From Burkholderiales bacterium (GTDB lineage: Bacteria; Pseudomonadota; Gammaproteobacteria; Burkholderiales; SHXO01), in the NCBI GenBank assembly GCA_026125625.1, contig JAHCKU010000127.1, positions 1 to 8,151 of the forward strand: a stretch of 8,151 bases of DNA, written 5' to 3'. Shown in pieces: positions 1 through 6,350 of this stretch. A program made the translations under genes and the position numbers. The notes under the pieces were generated by a model. It ran no database searches, was not told the DNA's origin, and saw only the letters and a program-made list of their open reading frames with translations. Positions within the stretch are counted from its first letter, which is position 1. The number at the start of each line of letters is the position of its first letter.

Positions 1-81
1 TTCGATATGCAGTTCCAGACCGTGCGCCAGCATGCGTCCGGGATAGCCGATGGCAAGCCCGTGAGCGTGCAGCAGGCTCAT
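1..81 (-). CDS. ABC importer ATP-binding protein (FecE/BtuD type), N-terminal fragment
   Basis: Only the first 27 codons lie inside the window; the gene runs off the left edge. The start is ATG at 81-79, overlapping the TGA of the upstream permease gene as ATGA. The visible protein begins MSLLHAHGLAIGYPGR and continues to LELHIE. This fits the first strands of an ABC nucleotide-binding domain, with the aromatic A-loop position at Tyr13 (IGYPG). The Walker A motif would lie beyond the edge. The neighbour is a FecCD-type permease, so this should be the cytoplasmic ATPase that powers that importer. The family call rests mainly on position and on this short N-terminal pattern, and the substrate cannot be read from it. 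Confidence 0.75.
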   Translation of the reverse strand, partial: MSLLHAHGLAIGYPGRMLAHGLELHIE

Positions 82-1115
82 GGCCGGCGCCCCAGCAGCA
101 CGAGCATGACCGGCACGCCGAGCAGCGCGGTGAGCACCCCCACCGGCAGCTGCAGCGGCGCGAACAGGGTACGCGCCAGGGTATCCGCCAGGCACAGGAA
201 GGTCGCGCCGGCGAGCATGGCGAGGGGCACCAGCCAGCGCAGATCGACCACGCCGAGCAGACGAATCAGATGCGGAACGATCAAGCCGACAAAGCCGATG
301 GTGCCGCCGAGCATGACCGCGCTGACGGTTGCCAGGGCAGCAGCGGCATAGAGCACGGTCTGCGCCGTGCTCACCGGCACCCCCAGGCTGGCGGCCTGGT
401 CGCGGCCCAGGGCGAGCACGTTCAGGCTGCCGCCGAGCATCGTCATCGCCAGGCCCAGCGCAATCGCCACCAGCCACGCCGGCCAGGAAACGGTGACGCC
501 CGACAGATCACCCATGAGCCAGAACAACATGCCCTTGAGCGCCGTGTTCGGCGCCAGGACCAGGATCAGGCTCACTGCCGCACCGCAGCCGGCCGCCAGC
601 ACCACACCCGTCAGAAGCAGGCGATACAGATTCCAGTCACCGGCGCGGTAGCCCAGGGCGAACACCAGCACCGCAGCAGTGAACGCTCCGGTGAAGCCGG
701 TCACCGGTACGAGCCAGGCAGCCAGGCCACTGAGCATGGCCAGCAGGACGCCGAGCGCAGCGCCGCCGGAGATGCCCAGCACATAGGGATCGGCCAGCGG
801 ATTACGCAGCAGGACCTGCAGCAGCACCCCTGCCAGGGACAGTAGCGCCCCGCAGGCGAGCGCCCCGGACGCACGCGGCCAGCGCACCTGCCAAAGGATG
901 TCGCGCGGCAGGCCGGCTTCACCCGTTAGCGCGGCCCACATTTGCGCAGGCGACAGCGGATGGCTGCCCACGCTCAATGCCAGCAGAGCGCTGGCACCCA
1001 GCGCAGCCAGCAGCAGCAGGGCGAGCCTCAGCGGGCGGGCGATGACGCCGTCGCCGGCATGCCGGCGGCGTGAGGCATCCGCAGCGGCGCTCAGCGCAGG
1101 CTGATGATCATCCAC
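78..1115 (-). CDS. FecCD-family ABC importer permease (cobalamin or iron-chelate type)
   Basis: This is the inner-membrane permease of a type II ABC importer, the family of BtuC, FecCD and FhuB, which takes up cobalamin, siderophores or haem from a periplasmic binding protein. With the start chosen it has 345 residues, normal for the family, and about ten hydrophobic segments. Family landmarks are visible: QVLLRNPLADPYVLGISGG near 100-118, the ATPase-contacting loop RDQAASLGVPV near 238-248, GFVGLIVPHLIRLL near 274-287, and a C-terminal ADTLARTL...LPVGVLTALLG near 310-333. I chose GTG at 1115-1113 because GGAG at 1124-1121 precedes it by five bases and there is no later in-frame ATG, GTG or TTG before the first membrane segment. 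This start lies inside the upstream phosphatase gene, a 25-base out-of-frame overlap. The ATPase gene follows with an ATGA overlap. Cobalamin versus iron chelate cannot be decided here. Confidence 0.9.
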   Translation of the reverse strand: MDDHQPALSAAADASRRRHAGDGVIARPLRLALLLLAALGASALLALSVGSHPLSPAQMWAALTGEAGLPRDILWQVRWPRASGALACGALLSLAGVLLQVLLRNPLADPYVLGISGGAALGVLLAMLSGLAAWLVPVTGFTGAFTAAVLVFALGYRAGDWNLYRLLLTGVVLAAGCGAAVSLILVLAPNTALKGMLFWLMGDLSGVTVSWPAWLVAIALGLAMTMLGGSLNVLALGRDQAASLGVPVSTAQTVLYAAAALATVSAVMLGGTIGFVGLIVPHLIRLLGVVDLRWLVPLAMLAGATFLCLADTLARTLFAPLQLPVGVLTALLGVPVMLVLLGRRP

Positions 1116-1747
1116 CCCATCTCCAGCGCCCGCTCCTTGAGCGTTTCGTCCGGGTCGACGGCAATGGGATCGGTGACCTTGCCCAGGAGCGGCAGATCGT
1201 TGAGCGAGTCGCTGTAGAAGAAACTGCTGGTGAACGAATTCCACGACAGGCCGTGCTCGGCCAGCCAGGCCTCGACGCGTATGACCTTGCCCTCGCGAAA
1301 CGACGGCACCCCCTGCACCCGTCCGGTGAATTCGCCGTTGACCGACTCCGGCTCGGTGGCGATCAGATACTCGATACCGAACTCGCGCGCGATGGGCGCG
1401 GTGACGAAGCTGTTGGTTGCGGTCACCACCACGCGCGCGTCTTGCGCATGGCTTTGCACCAGGTCACGCGCCTTCTGCGTGATCAGCGGCATGATCCGCG
1501 CGCGCATGAACTCCCGATGCCACTCGTCCAGCTGCGCGCGATCGTGACGCGCCAGCGGCTTGAGCTGGAAGTCGAGGAATTCGTGGATATCCAGCGTTCC
1601 GGCCTTGTACTGCTCGTAGAAGTGGTTGTTGCGCGCCTCGTACAGCTCTCGATCGAGCACGCCCTGGTCGATCAGGAACTGCGCCCATTCGAAGTCGCTG
1701 TCGCCGGCGAGCAGTGTGTTATCCAGGTCGAACAGGGCAAGACGCAT
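1091..1747 (-). CDS. HAD superfamily subfamily IB phosphatase (SerB-like)
   Basis: This is a predicted cytoplasmic magnesium-dependent phosphatase of 218 residues. It shows all HAD motifs: DLDNT at residues 7-11 (nucleophile Asp7, acid/base Asp9), VVVTATN at 106-112 (motif II Thr109), a conserved lysine near 154 in EGK, and SDSLNDLPLL at 179-188 with the metal-binding Asp180 and Asp184. The helical cap lies between motifs I and II, as in subfamily IB (SerB and the TIGR01490 group). Some members of this wider group act on phosphoserine or histidinol phosphate; the substrate cannot be told from sequence alone. The in-frame starts MMPM give choices at 1756, 1753 and 1747. None has a clear Shine-Dalgarno sequence, and I used 1747 because homologues usually begin close to the DxD motif. 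The gene is followed without a gap by an importer permease that begins inside its last codons. Confidence 0.88.
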   Translation of the reverse strand: MRLALFDLDNTLLAGDSDFEWAQFLIDQGVLDRELYEARNNHFYEQYKAGTLDIHEFLDFQLKPLARHDRAQLDEWHREFMRARIMPLITQKARDLVQSHAQDARVVVTATNSFVTAPIAREFGIEYLIATEPESVNGEFTGRVQGVPSFREGKVIRVEAWLAEHGLSWNSFTSSFFYSDSLNDLPLLGKVTDPIAVDPDETLKERALEMGWMIISLR

Positions 1748-2031
1748 GGGCATCATCCGCACACGATGGGCCGGATCGGCGCAGCCGCGCCCGGCGGGCG
1801 CCTGGAAAAGCAATGCACACGGCTGCAGCGGCACGATTCGAACCGGTTCAGTCCGCGACGGCTGCGGGCGCGAAGTATAGCCGATCGCAACTGCGGACCC
1901 GACCTCCGATCTCCTGCCACCGGCATGGTACCGGTTCTGCGTGCCGATGCCGGGCACTTTGCCGGTCTGCACCGCCGTACGCTGCTGGGGATCTGTGGCC
2001 TGCACCGGACGCGCATGTTCGACGACCGCTT
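1748..2031. other. Intergenic gap between hda and the phosphatase gene
   Basis: These 284 bases separate hda from the phosphatase gene, both read leftward. On the minus strand there is a good -10 hexamer at 1879-1874, which would leave a leader of about 120 bases before the phosphatase. Within that leader is a GC-rich hairpin (1787-1792 pairing with 1796-1801, three-base loop). A weaker hairpin pairs 1941-1945 with 1953-1957. Neither has a T-run in either direction, so I see no intrinsic terminator after hda. Open frames here are short and arginine-rich. The most protein-like is a 40-codon plus-strand frame at 1927-2050, without a ribosome binding site. I do not recognise a riboswitch, tRNA or repeat. 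Confidence 0.5.
1874..1879 (-). promoter_or_regulatory. Candidate -10 element for the phosphatase/importer operon
   Basis: Read on the minus strand the hexamer is TATACT, five of six matches to the sigma-70 consensus TATAAT, in the context GGCTATACTTCGCGCC. It stands out as AT-rich in GC-rich surroundings. Transcription would start near 1867, giving a leader of about 120 bases before the phosphatase ATG. At a 17-base spacing the -35 position reads TCGGGT, which is a poor match, so the promoter would need an activator or a relaxed -35. No experimental support is available. Confidence 0.4.
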
Positions 2032-2745
2032 CTACTCGTCGGACAAATAAGGATCGCGCAGCGCAGCCGCTGCCCGGCTGCGCTCGAGCACTTCGCGCAC
2101 CAGCGTAAGCGACACCGGCCGCTTGGTCTGCAATGAATAGCGATCCGCGGCATCCAGCACGGCGATCAGCGAACGCATATCGCGTTGTCCGTGAACCAGA
2201 AGATAGTCGATCACCTCGTTGGGCAGCTCGAAGCTGCATGCATGCGCATGTGCGGCCAGCGCCTGGCGTTTCTGCTCGTCGCTCAGTGGCTTGACCTGCA
2301 GCACCAGGCCCAGCGCCACGCGCGTGCGCACATCATCGCGCAACGGCAGTGCCACCGGAGCGTTGTCGGCAGCCAGCAGCAGTCGCAGCTCGCCGGCGCC
2401 GGCGGCGTTGAGCAGGGAAAACAGGCAGGCCTGCGCCGGAGCATCGAGCGCTTCGATGGTGTCGATCGCCAGCAGCTTCACTGCATGCCGATCGAGCGTG
2501 ACCAGCGCAGCGGCATCGCTCACATAGCGCGCCGCGACCTGCGATTCCTGCGCACAGGCGACGGCCGCACGCAGCAGGTGCGTCCTTCCCGAACCGGGCA
2601 TGCCCCACAGGCAGATGCACGGTTCGTGCAGTTCGCCGTGCAGCCACGCACGCAACGTCGTCATCACCTCCTGGTTTGCCCCGATCACGAAATTGTCCAG
2701 GGTGGGCTGGGCGGCAACGGCAAAATCGAACGGGATCTGCTGCAT
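2032..2745 (-). CDS. hda: Hda, DnaA regulatory inactivator
   Basis: Hda is a DnaA-like AAA+ protein that, bound to the DNA-loaded beta clamp, stimulates ATP hydrolysis by DnaA and so limits re-initiation of chromosome replication. The 237 residues match the family length (about 233 in E. coli). The N-terminal MQQIPFDF fits the short clamp-binding motif expected at the very start. The Walker A region is GMPGSGRT (48-55), with arginine in place of the usual lysine, as in E. coli Hda. The Walker B-like LLAIDTIEAL is at 91-100, DDVRTRVALGL at 137-147 supplies the likely arginine finger (Arg142), VKPLSDEQKRQAL at 151-163 follows it, and RDMRSL at 188-193 is sensor 2. There is no DNA-binding domain IV, which separates it from DnaA. 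The ATG at 2745 overlaps the permease stop by one base (TGATG) with no clear Shine-Dalgarno, suggesting translational coupling. Confidence 0.95.
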   Translation of the reverse strand: MQQIPFDFAVAAQPTLDNFVIGANQEVMTTLRAWLHGELHEPCICLWGMPGSGRTHLLRAAVACAQESQVAARYVSDAAALVTLDRHAVKLLAIDTIEALDAPAQACLFSLLNAAGAGELRLLLAADNAPVALPLRDDVRTRVALGLVLQVKPLSDEQKRQALAAHAHACSFELPNEVIDYLLVHGQRDMRSLIAVLDAADRYSLQTKRPVSLTLVREVLERSRAAAALRDPYLSDE

Positions 2746-3803
2746 CAACCGGATTGATAGAGCGTGCTGTGCAGATAGCGCTGCCGGGCATGCCGCACCA
2801 GTACGGCCAGCACCGCGGCCACCGGCACTGCCAGCAACGCGCCGAGAAAACCGAACAGGACACCGCCGGCGATCACGGCGAACAGCACCCACAGCGGGTG
2901 CAGGCCCACGCGGTCGCCCACCAGCCAGGGCGTGAGCACATAGCTCTCCACCACCTGCCCGATGGCGAATACCAGCCACACGCCGAGCACACCACCGAGG
3001 CTGTGGAACTGCAGCAGCGCGGCAAAGCTGCCCAGCAGCAGTCCCAGTGAAAAACCCAGATAGGGCACGAACGCGAGCATGCCGGTGATGATCCCCACCG
3101 ACAGTGCGGAATCCAACCCGACGATGCGCAGGCCGGCCGCGTAAAACACGCTCAAGGCGATCATCACCAGGAACTGCCCGCGCAGGAAGGCGCCGAGCAC
3201 ATCGTCGATCTCGGCCATCAGCCGGGTCACAGCCGGCAGGTGCCTGCGCGGGACGAGCACCAGCAACGCCTCGCTCATGCGCTCCCAATCGAGCAGGAAG
3301 TACAGCAGCAATACCGGCAGCAGAATCACGGTCGCGAGCAGAGAAACCACCGCCAGGCCACCGGAGGTGAGCGAGGGCAGCAGGCGCTGCACCAGTGCAC
3401 CGCCGTCGCGCATGGCTGCCGCCGCCAGCAGACGCAGACGCTCGGCGTCGACCGGCAGCTCCACGCTGAGGGCCTCCCGCACCCACGGCACCAGCACCTC
3501 GCGATACCACTCGACCAGGCGCGGGAGTTCGTCCATCAGGGCGCTCACCTGCGTGATGACCAGAGGAATCAGGATCAGCAGCAGGCCGACGACGACCAGC
3601 AGGACCAGCACCAGCACCAGGATCACGGCCATCCAGCGCCGTAGCCCGCGCCGTTCCAGCCATTGCACCAGCGGCGCGCACACGTAGGCCAACAACGCGC
3701 CGGCGGCGAACACGAACAGCACCGAAGCCAGCTGATAGACGAGGAATCCGGCAACGAGCAGCGCCGCGAGCAACCACAGCATACGAGGCAGTCTGGAGCG
3801 CAT
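2745..3803 (-). CDS. perM: AI-2E/PerM-family inner-membrane permease
   Basis: This is a polytopic inner-membrane protein of 352 residues in the AI-2E transporter (formerly UPF0118/PerM) family. Members have been linked to autoinducer-2 export and to sodium/proton antiport, but the role of this branch is unsettled. The layout is typical: hydrophobic helices at about 9-47 and 58-85; a soluble segment at about 86-145; helices at about 150-170; the conserved stretch LMAEIDDVLGAFLRGQ at 195-210; then helices containing AFVPYLG (244-250), a long glycine-rich pair, QVVESYVLTPWLVGDRVGLHPLWV near 283-306, and GFLGALLAVPVAAVLAVLVRH near 318-338. The ATG at 3803 is the first in-frame start giving a normal N-terminus; another at 3782 would remove seven residues. 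No good ribosome binding site is seen for either. The gene is the first of a unit with hda and is divergent from purM, a neighbourhood common in Gammaproteobacteria. Confidence 0.92.
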   Translation of the reverse strand: MRSRLPRMLWLLAALLVAGFLVYQLASVLFVFAAGALLAYVCAPLVQWLERRGLRRWMAVILVLVLVLLVVVGLLLILIPLVITQVSALMDELPRLVEWYREVLVPWVREALSVELPVDAERLRLLAAAAMRDGGALVQRLLPSLTSGGLAVVSLLATVILLPVLLLYFLLDWERMSEALLVLVPRRHLPAVTRLMAEIDDVLGAFLRGQFLVMIALSVFYAAGLRIVGLDSALSVGIITGMLAFVPYLGFSLGLLLGSFAALLQFHSLGGVLGVWLVFAIGQVVESYVLTPWLVGDRVGLHPLWVLFAVIAGGVLFGFLGALLAVPVAAVLAVLVRHARQRYLHSTLYQSG

Positions 3804-3953
3804 GAAGGAGATTGAAGTAAAATTGCGCGGAGCGATGGAGCGCAGCGCCCGGTCGCACGCTGCAGGCGGCGCAATCTTATCGCAGATCATCTCGCCATTT
3901 CGGGAAGCCCTGAACCAGGTATCACGTGCGCGCCCGAACCCCGCAGCCCTGTC
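3804..3953. promoter_or_regulatory. Divergent promoter region, perM-hda versus purMN
   Basis: These 150 bases must hold the leftward promoter of perM-hda and the rightward promoter of purMN. A minus-strand -10-like box TAAGAT at 3879-3874 (four of six consensus matches, in context GATAAGATTGCGCC) is the best candidate for perM. A 17-base spacer puts a poor CGAAAT at its -35 position. I found no convincing rightward -10 for purM and no Shine-Dalgarno in the 20 bases before its ATG. I see no match to the E. coli PurR operator. Confidence 0.35.
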
Positions 3954-4991
3954 ATGACTGAGCCCTACGGCCTGACCTATCGTGAAGCCGGCGTGGACAT
4001 CGACGCCGGCGATGCCCTGGTCGAGAACATCAAGCCTCTCGCGAAGCGCACCCTGCGCGAGGGCGTGCTTGCCGGCATCGGCGGTTTCGGCGCCTTGTTC
4101 GAGGTGCCCAAGCGCTATCGCAATCCGGTGCTGGTGTCCGGCACCGACGGTGTGGGCACCAAGCTCAAGCTGGCATTCGAGCTGAATCGTCACGATACGA
4201 TCGGCATCGACCTGGTGGCGATGAGCGTGAACGACATCCTGGTGCAGGGTGCGGAGCCGCTGTTCTTCCTCGACTACTTCGCCTGCGGCAAGCTCGACGT
4301 GACGGTCGCCACCGCTGTGGTGAGCGGCATTGCACGCGGCTGCGAGCTGGCCGGTTGCGCGCTCATCGGCGGCGAGACCGCGGAGATGCCGGGAATGTAC
4401 CCACCCGGCGAGTACGACCTCGCCGGTTTCGCCGTGGGCGTGGTGGAGAAGGACGCGATCATCGACGGCAGCCGCATCGCCCCCGGTGATGCCGTCATCG
4501 GCCTGGCTTCCAGCGGCGCCCACTCCAACGGCTATTCGCTCATCCGGCGCATCCTGGAGCGCAGCGGCGCGGACCTGTCCTCCGATTTTCACGGCCGTCC
4601 GTTGAGCGAGGTGATCCTTGCTCCGACGCAAATCTACGTGAAACCCGTGCTCGAACTGCTACGCAGCGTTCCGCTCAAAGGACTGGCCCATATCACCGGT
4701 GGCGGTCTGCTGGAGAATATCCCTCGTATCCTGCGCCAGGATCTCACTGCACAGCTCGAGCACGGCGCGTGGCCGCGTCCCCCGCTGTTCGACTGGCTCC
4801 AGCAGGCCGGACAGGTGGCCGAGCACGAGATGCAACGCGTGTTCAACTGCGGCATCGGCATGGTGCTGGTGCTCGATCCGGCGCAGGAGGCGGAGGCGCT
4901 GCGCACGCTCGCGGCAGCGGGCGAGACCGCCTGGCGCATTGGCAGCATACGTACCCGGGGCACGGACGAAGCGCAAACCATCCTCACATGA
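3954..4991 (+). CDS. purM: Phosphoribosylformylglycinamidine cyclo-ligase (AIR synthetase)
   Basis: PurM is a cytoplasmic enzyme of de novo purine synthesis that closes formylglycinamidine ribonucleotide (FGAM) to aminoimidazole ribonucleotide (AIR) using ATP. The 345 residues equal the E. coli length. Clear motifs are the ATP-binding GTDGVGTKLKLAFE (63-76), DLVAMSVNDILVQGAEPLFFLDYFA (86-110), IGGETAEMPGMY (138-149), ASSGAHSNGYSLIRR (185-199), HITGGGLLENIPR (246-258) and FNCGIGMVLV (297-306), in the order expected of the PurM fold. The ATG at 3954 gives the standard N-terminal TYREAGVDIDAGD; there is no good alternative start and no clear ribosome binding site. Its TGA overlaps the purN ATG (ATGA), so the two genes are almost certainly co-transcribed and translationally coupled. 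Confidence 0.98.
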   Translation: MTEPYGLTYREAGVDIDAGDALVENIKPLAKRTLREGVLAGIGGFGALFEVPKRYRNPVLVSGTDGVGTKLKLAFELNRHDTIGIDLVAMSVNDILVQGAEPLFFLDYFACGKLDVTVATAVVSGIARGCELAGCALIGGETAEMPGMYPPGEYDLAGFAVGVVEKDAIIDGSRIAPGDAVIGLASSGAHSNGYSLIRRILERSGADLSSDFHGRPLSEVILAPTQIYVKPVLELLRSVPLKGLAHITGGGLLENIPRILRQDLTAQLEHGAWPRPPLFDWLQQAGQVAEHEMQRVFNCGIGMVLVLDPAQEAEALRTLAAAGETAWRIGSIRTRGTDEAQTILT

Positions 4992-5635
4992 AGCGCATCG
5001 TGATCCTGATCTCGGGCCGCGGCAGCAACATGCAGGCCCTGATCGAGGCGGATCTGCCATGCCGGATCGCGGCGGTCATCGCCAACGATGCCGGCGCGGG
5101 CGGACTGGCGATCGCCGCGGCGGCGGGCATCACCACGCTGGTGGTCGACCACCGCCGTCACGCGGCACGCGAGGACTTCGATCACGCGCTGGCCGAGGCC
5201 ATCGACGCATTCACACCCGACCTCGTGGTGCTCGCCGGCTTCATGCGCATTCTCACGCCGTGGTTCGTGCAACGCTACGCGCAGCGCCTGATCAACGTGC
5301 ATCCATCGCTGCTTCCGGCCTTCCCCGGCGTGCACACGCACCGGCGGGCATTGGCCGAGGGTGTGCGTGTGCACGGATGCACGGTGCATTTCGTGACCAC
5401 CGAGCTCGATCACGGACCGATCATCGTGCAGGCTGCAGTGCCCGTTATGTCCGACGACAGCGAGGAATCCCTGGCGGCACGCGTGCTGCGCCAGGAGCAT
5501 CGCATCCTGCCGCTGGCCGTGCGCTGGTTCATCGAGGGGCGGCTGGAAGTGCGTGGGCAACACGTCGTGCTGCAGGGCACGCTTCCATCTACGGCGTGTC
5601 CCGGACACGCCATCGTCTCGCCGGAGGAAACATGA
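4988..5635 (+). CDS. purN: Phosphoribosylglycinamide formyltransferase 1
   Basis: PurN transfers a formyl group from 10-formyltetrahydrofolate to glycinamide ribonucleotide (GAR), an earlier step than PurM in de novo purine synthesis. The 215 residues match the family (212 in E. coli). The phosphate-binding ISGRGSNMQAL is at 8-18, and the formyl-folate region VVLAGFMRILTPWFV runs from 80 to 94. The catalytic triad is visible as Asn103 and His105 in INVHPSLLPAFPG and Asp141 in TELDHGPI, matching E. coli Asn106, His108 and Asp144. The ATG at 4988 overlaps the purM stop by four bases and lacks its own strong Shine-Dalgarno, consistent with coupling to purM. Its last codons carry the strong GGAGG site of the next gene, whose ATG overlaps the purN stop. 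Confidence 0.97.
   Translation: MKRIVILISGRGSNMQALIEADLPCRIAAVIANDAGAGGLAIAAAAGITTLVVDHRRHAAREDFDHALAEAIDAFTPDLVVLAGFMRILTPWFVQRYAQRLINVHPSLLPAFPGVHTHRRALAEGVRVHGCTVHFVTTELDHGPIIVQAAVPVMSDDSEESLAARVLRQEHRILPLAVRWFIEGRLEVRGQHVVLQGTLPSTACPGHAIVSPEET
5623..5627 (+). promoter_or_regulatory. Strong ribosome binding site of the DUF3108 gene, inside purN
   Basis: GGAGG, extending to GGAGGA, lies four bases before the ATG at 5632 and within the last codons of purN. Together with the ATGA overlap it fixes the start of the downstream gene. Most other genes in this window have no visible Shine-Dalgarno, so this one should be translated efficiently and partly independently of purN. Confidence 0.75.
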
Positions 5636-6336
5636 AACACGCGCTGTCTTGTGTGCTGCTGCTCCTCCTTGGCCTGAGCACGCAGTTGCTGGCCGCGGCC
5701 CTACCGGCGCGCGTCGAAATCCGTTATGCGGTGCAGCTGGGCTCGATGAAGATCGGCGAAGGGCGTGACGTGTTCGAGCACGACGGCGGGCGTTATCGCG
5801 TACGCAGCGAATCCAGGACCACCGGCCTGGCGGCCATCTATCGTCTCGACGTCCGGCGCGAGAGTCGAGGCCGGATCGAAGCCGAGCGCCTGCGGCCGGA
5901 GTATTTCCAGGAGGTGCGCAACGGCAAGCTCAGGCGACAGGTGGATTTCGATTGGGGCAAGCGGCAGGCCACCTTGTTCGACGGCGAGGACAGGGAAGTG
6001 GTCACGTTGCCGGAGAACACCTGGGACAGCACCAGCTTCGGCTACAACTTCGCTTTCGCGCGGCCGCAACCGAGTGACTTTCCCGTCAATCTCACCGACG
6101 GGCGGCGCATCAACGACTATCGCTACGCCATCCTCGGCCGGGAGCGCATCGAAACCGAGATCGGCGCGCTCGATACGCTGCACGTGAAAAAGGTGCAGGA
6201 GGAAGGCGACAAGCGTGGGTTCGAAGTGTGGCTGGCACCGGATTACCATCACCTTCCAGTTCGCATCCGCTACGTCGGCAAGGACGGTCGCGTGCTGGAT
6301 TCCATCGTCACCCACATCAGCTACGCGCCGAAGTAG
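5632..6336 (+). CDS. Exported DUF3108 domain protein
   Basis: This is a 234-residue protein with a clear Sec signal peptide: Lys3, a leucine-rich core at about 8-20 and a likely signal peptidase I site after the alanines near 21-23. It is therefore predicted to be periplasmic or envelope-associated. There is no lipobox; Cys7 sits too early. The mature part looks like the DUF3108 family, with alternating beta-strand patterns rich in charged residues: VEIRYAVQLGSMKIGEGR at 28-45, RYRVRSESRTTGLAAIYRLD at 54-73, YFQEVRNGKLRRQVDFDW at 91-108, and a C-terminal FEVWLAPDYHHLPVRIRYVG at 197-216. The last stretch resembles the family ending in which an Asp-x-x-x-x-Leu-Pro-Val segment precedes a final strand. 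The biochemical role of DUF3108 is not established. The start is supported by GGAGG and an ATGA overlap with purN. The family call is from pattern memory, not a search. Confidence 0.85.
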   Translation: MKHALSCVLLLLLGLSTQLLAAALPARVEIRYAVQLGSMKIGEGRDVFEHDGGRYRVRSESRTTGLAAIYRLDVRRESRGRIEAERLRPEYFQEVRNGKLRRQVDFDWGKRQATLFDGEDREVVTLPENTWDSTSFGYNFAFARPQPSDFPVNLTDGRRINDYRYAILGRERIETEIGALDTLHVKKVQEEGDKRGFEVWLAPDYHHLPVRIRYVGKDGRVLDSIVTHISYAPK

Positions 6337-6350
6337 CGACCGCCACAACC

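Noticed and set aside
1787..1801. Perfect six-base-pair GC hairpin as an intrinsic terminator
   Set aside because: There is no T-run on either strand after the stem, so it does not fit a Rho-independent terminator.
1835..1844. GGTTCGAATC on the minus strand, like a tRNA T-loop
   Set aside because: The flanking bases do not form a five-base-pair T stem, and no acceptor, D or anticodon arms can be drawn around it.
1906..1919. Partial resemblance to the cobalamin riboswitch B12 box on the minus strand (CAGGAGATCGG), ahead of an importer operon
   Set aside because: The other conserved parts of the riboswitch, notably a GCCACTG element and the preceding conserved stems, are not found upstream. 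The match also lies before the best -10 box, so it would not be in that transcript.
1070..2050. Long plus-strand open frame (326 codons) opposite the phosphatase gene
   Set aside because: It is antisense to a gene with clear HAD motifs, and its composition (Arg, His, Gln rich) is that of a GC-rich shadow frame.
2032..3858. A 608-codon minus-strand frame ending in hda, suggesting a fusion
   Set aside because: The upstream two thirds read through perM in a wrong frame and are an Arg/Ala/Gly-rich shadow. Real hda starts at MQQIPFDF.
2745..4631. A 628-codon minus-strand frame extending perM across the intergenic region into purM
   Set aside because: The extra N-terminal part is antisense to purM and looks like shadow sequence. 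The family N-terminus fits the ATG at 3803.
4634..5608. A 324-codon minus-strand frame opposite purM and purN
   Set aside because: It is antisense to two unmistakable purine enzymes and has no family resemblance or ribosome binding site.
5701..6348. A 215-codon minus-strand frame opposite the DUF3108 gene
   Set aside because: The plus-strand gene has a signal peptide, GGAGG site and operon overlap. The antisense frame arises from high GC third-position bias.
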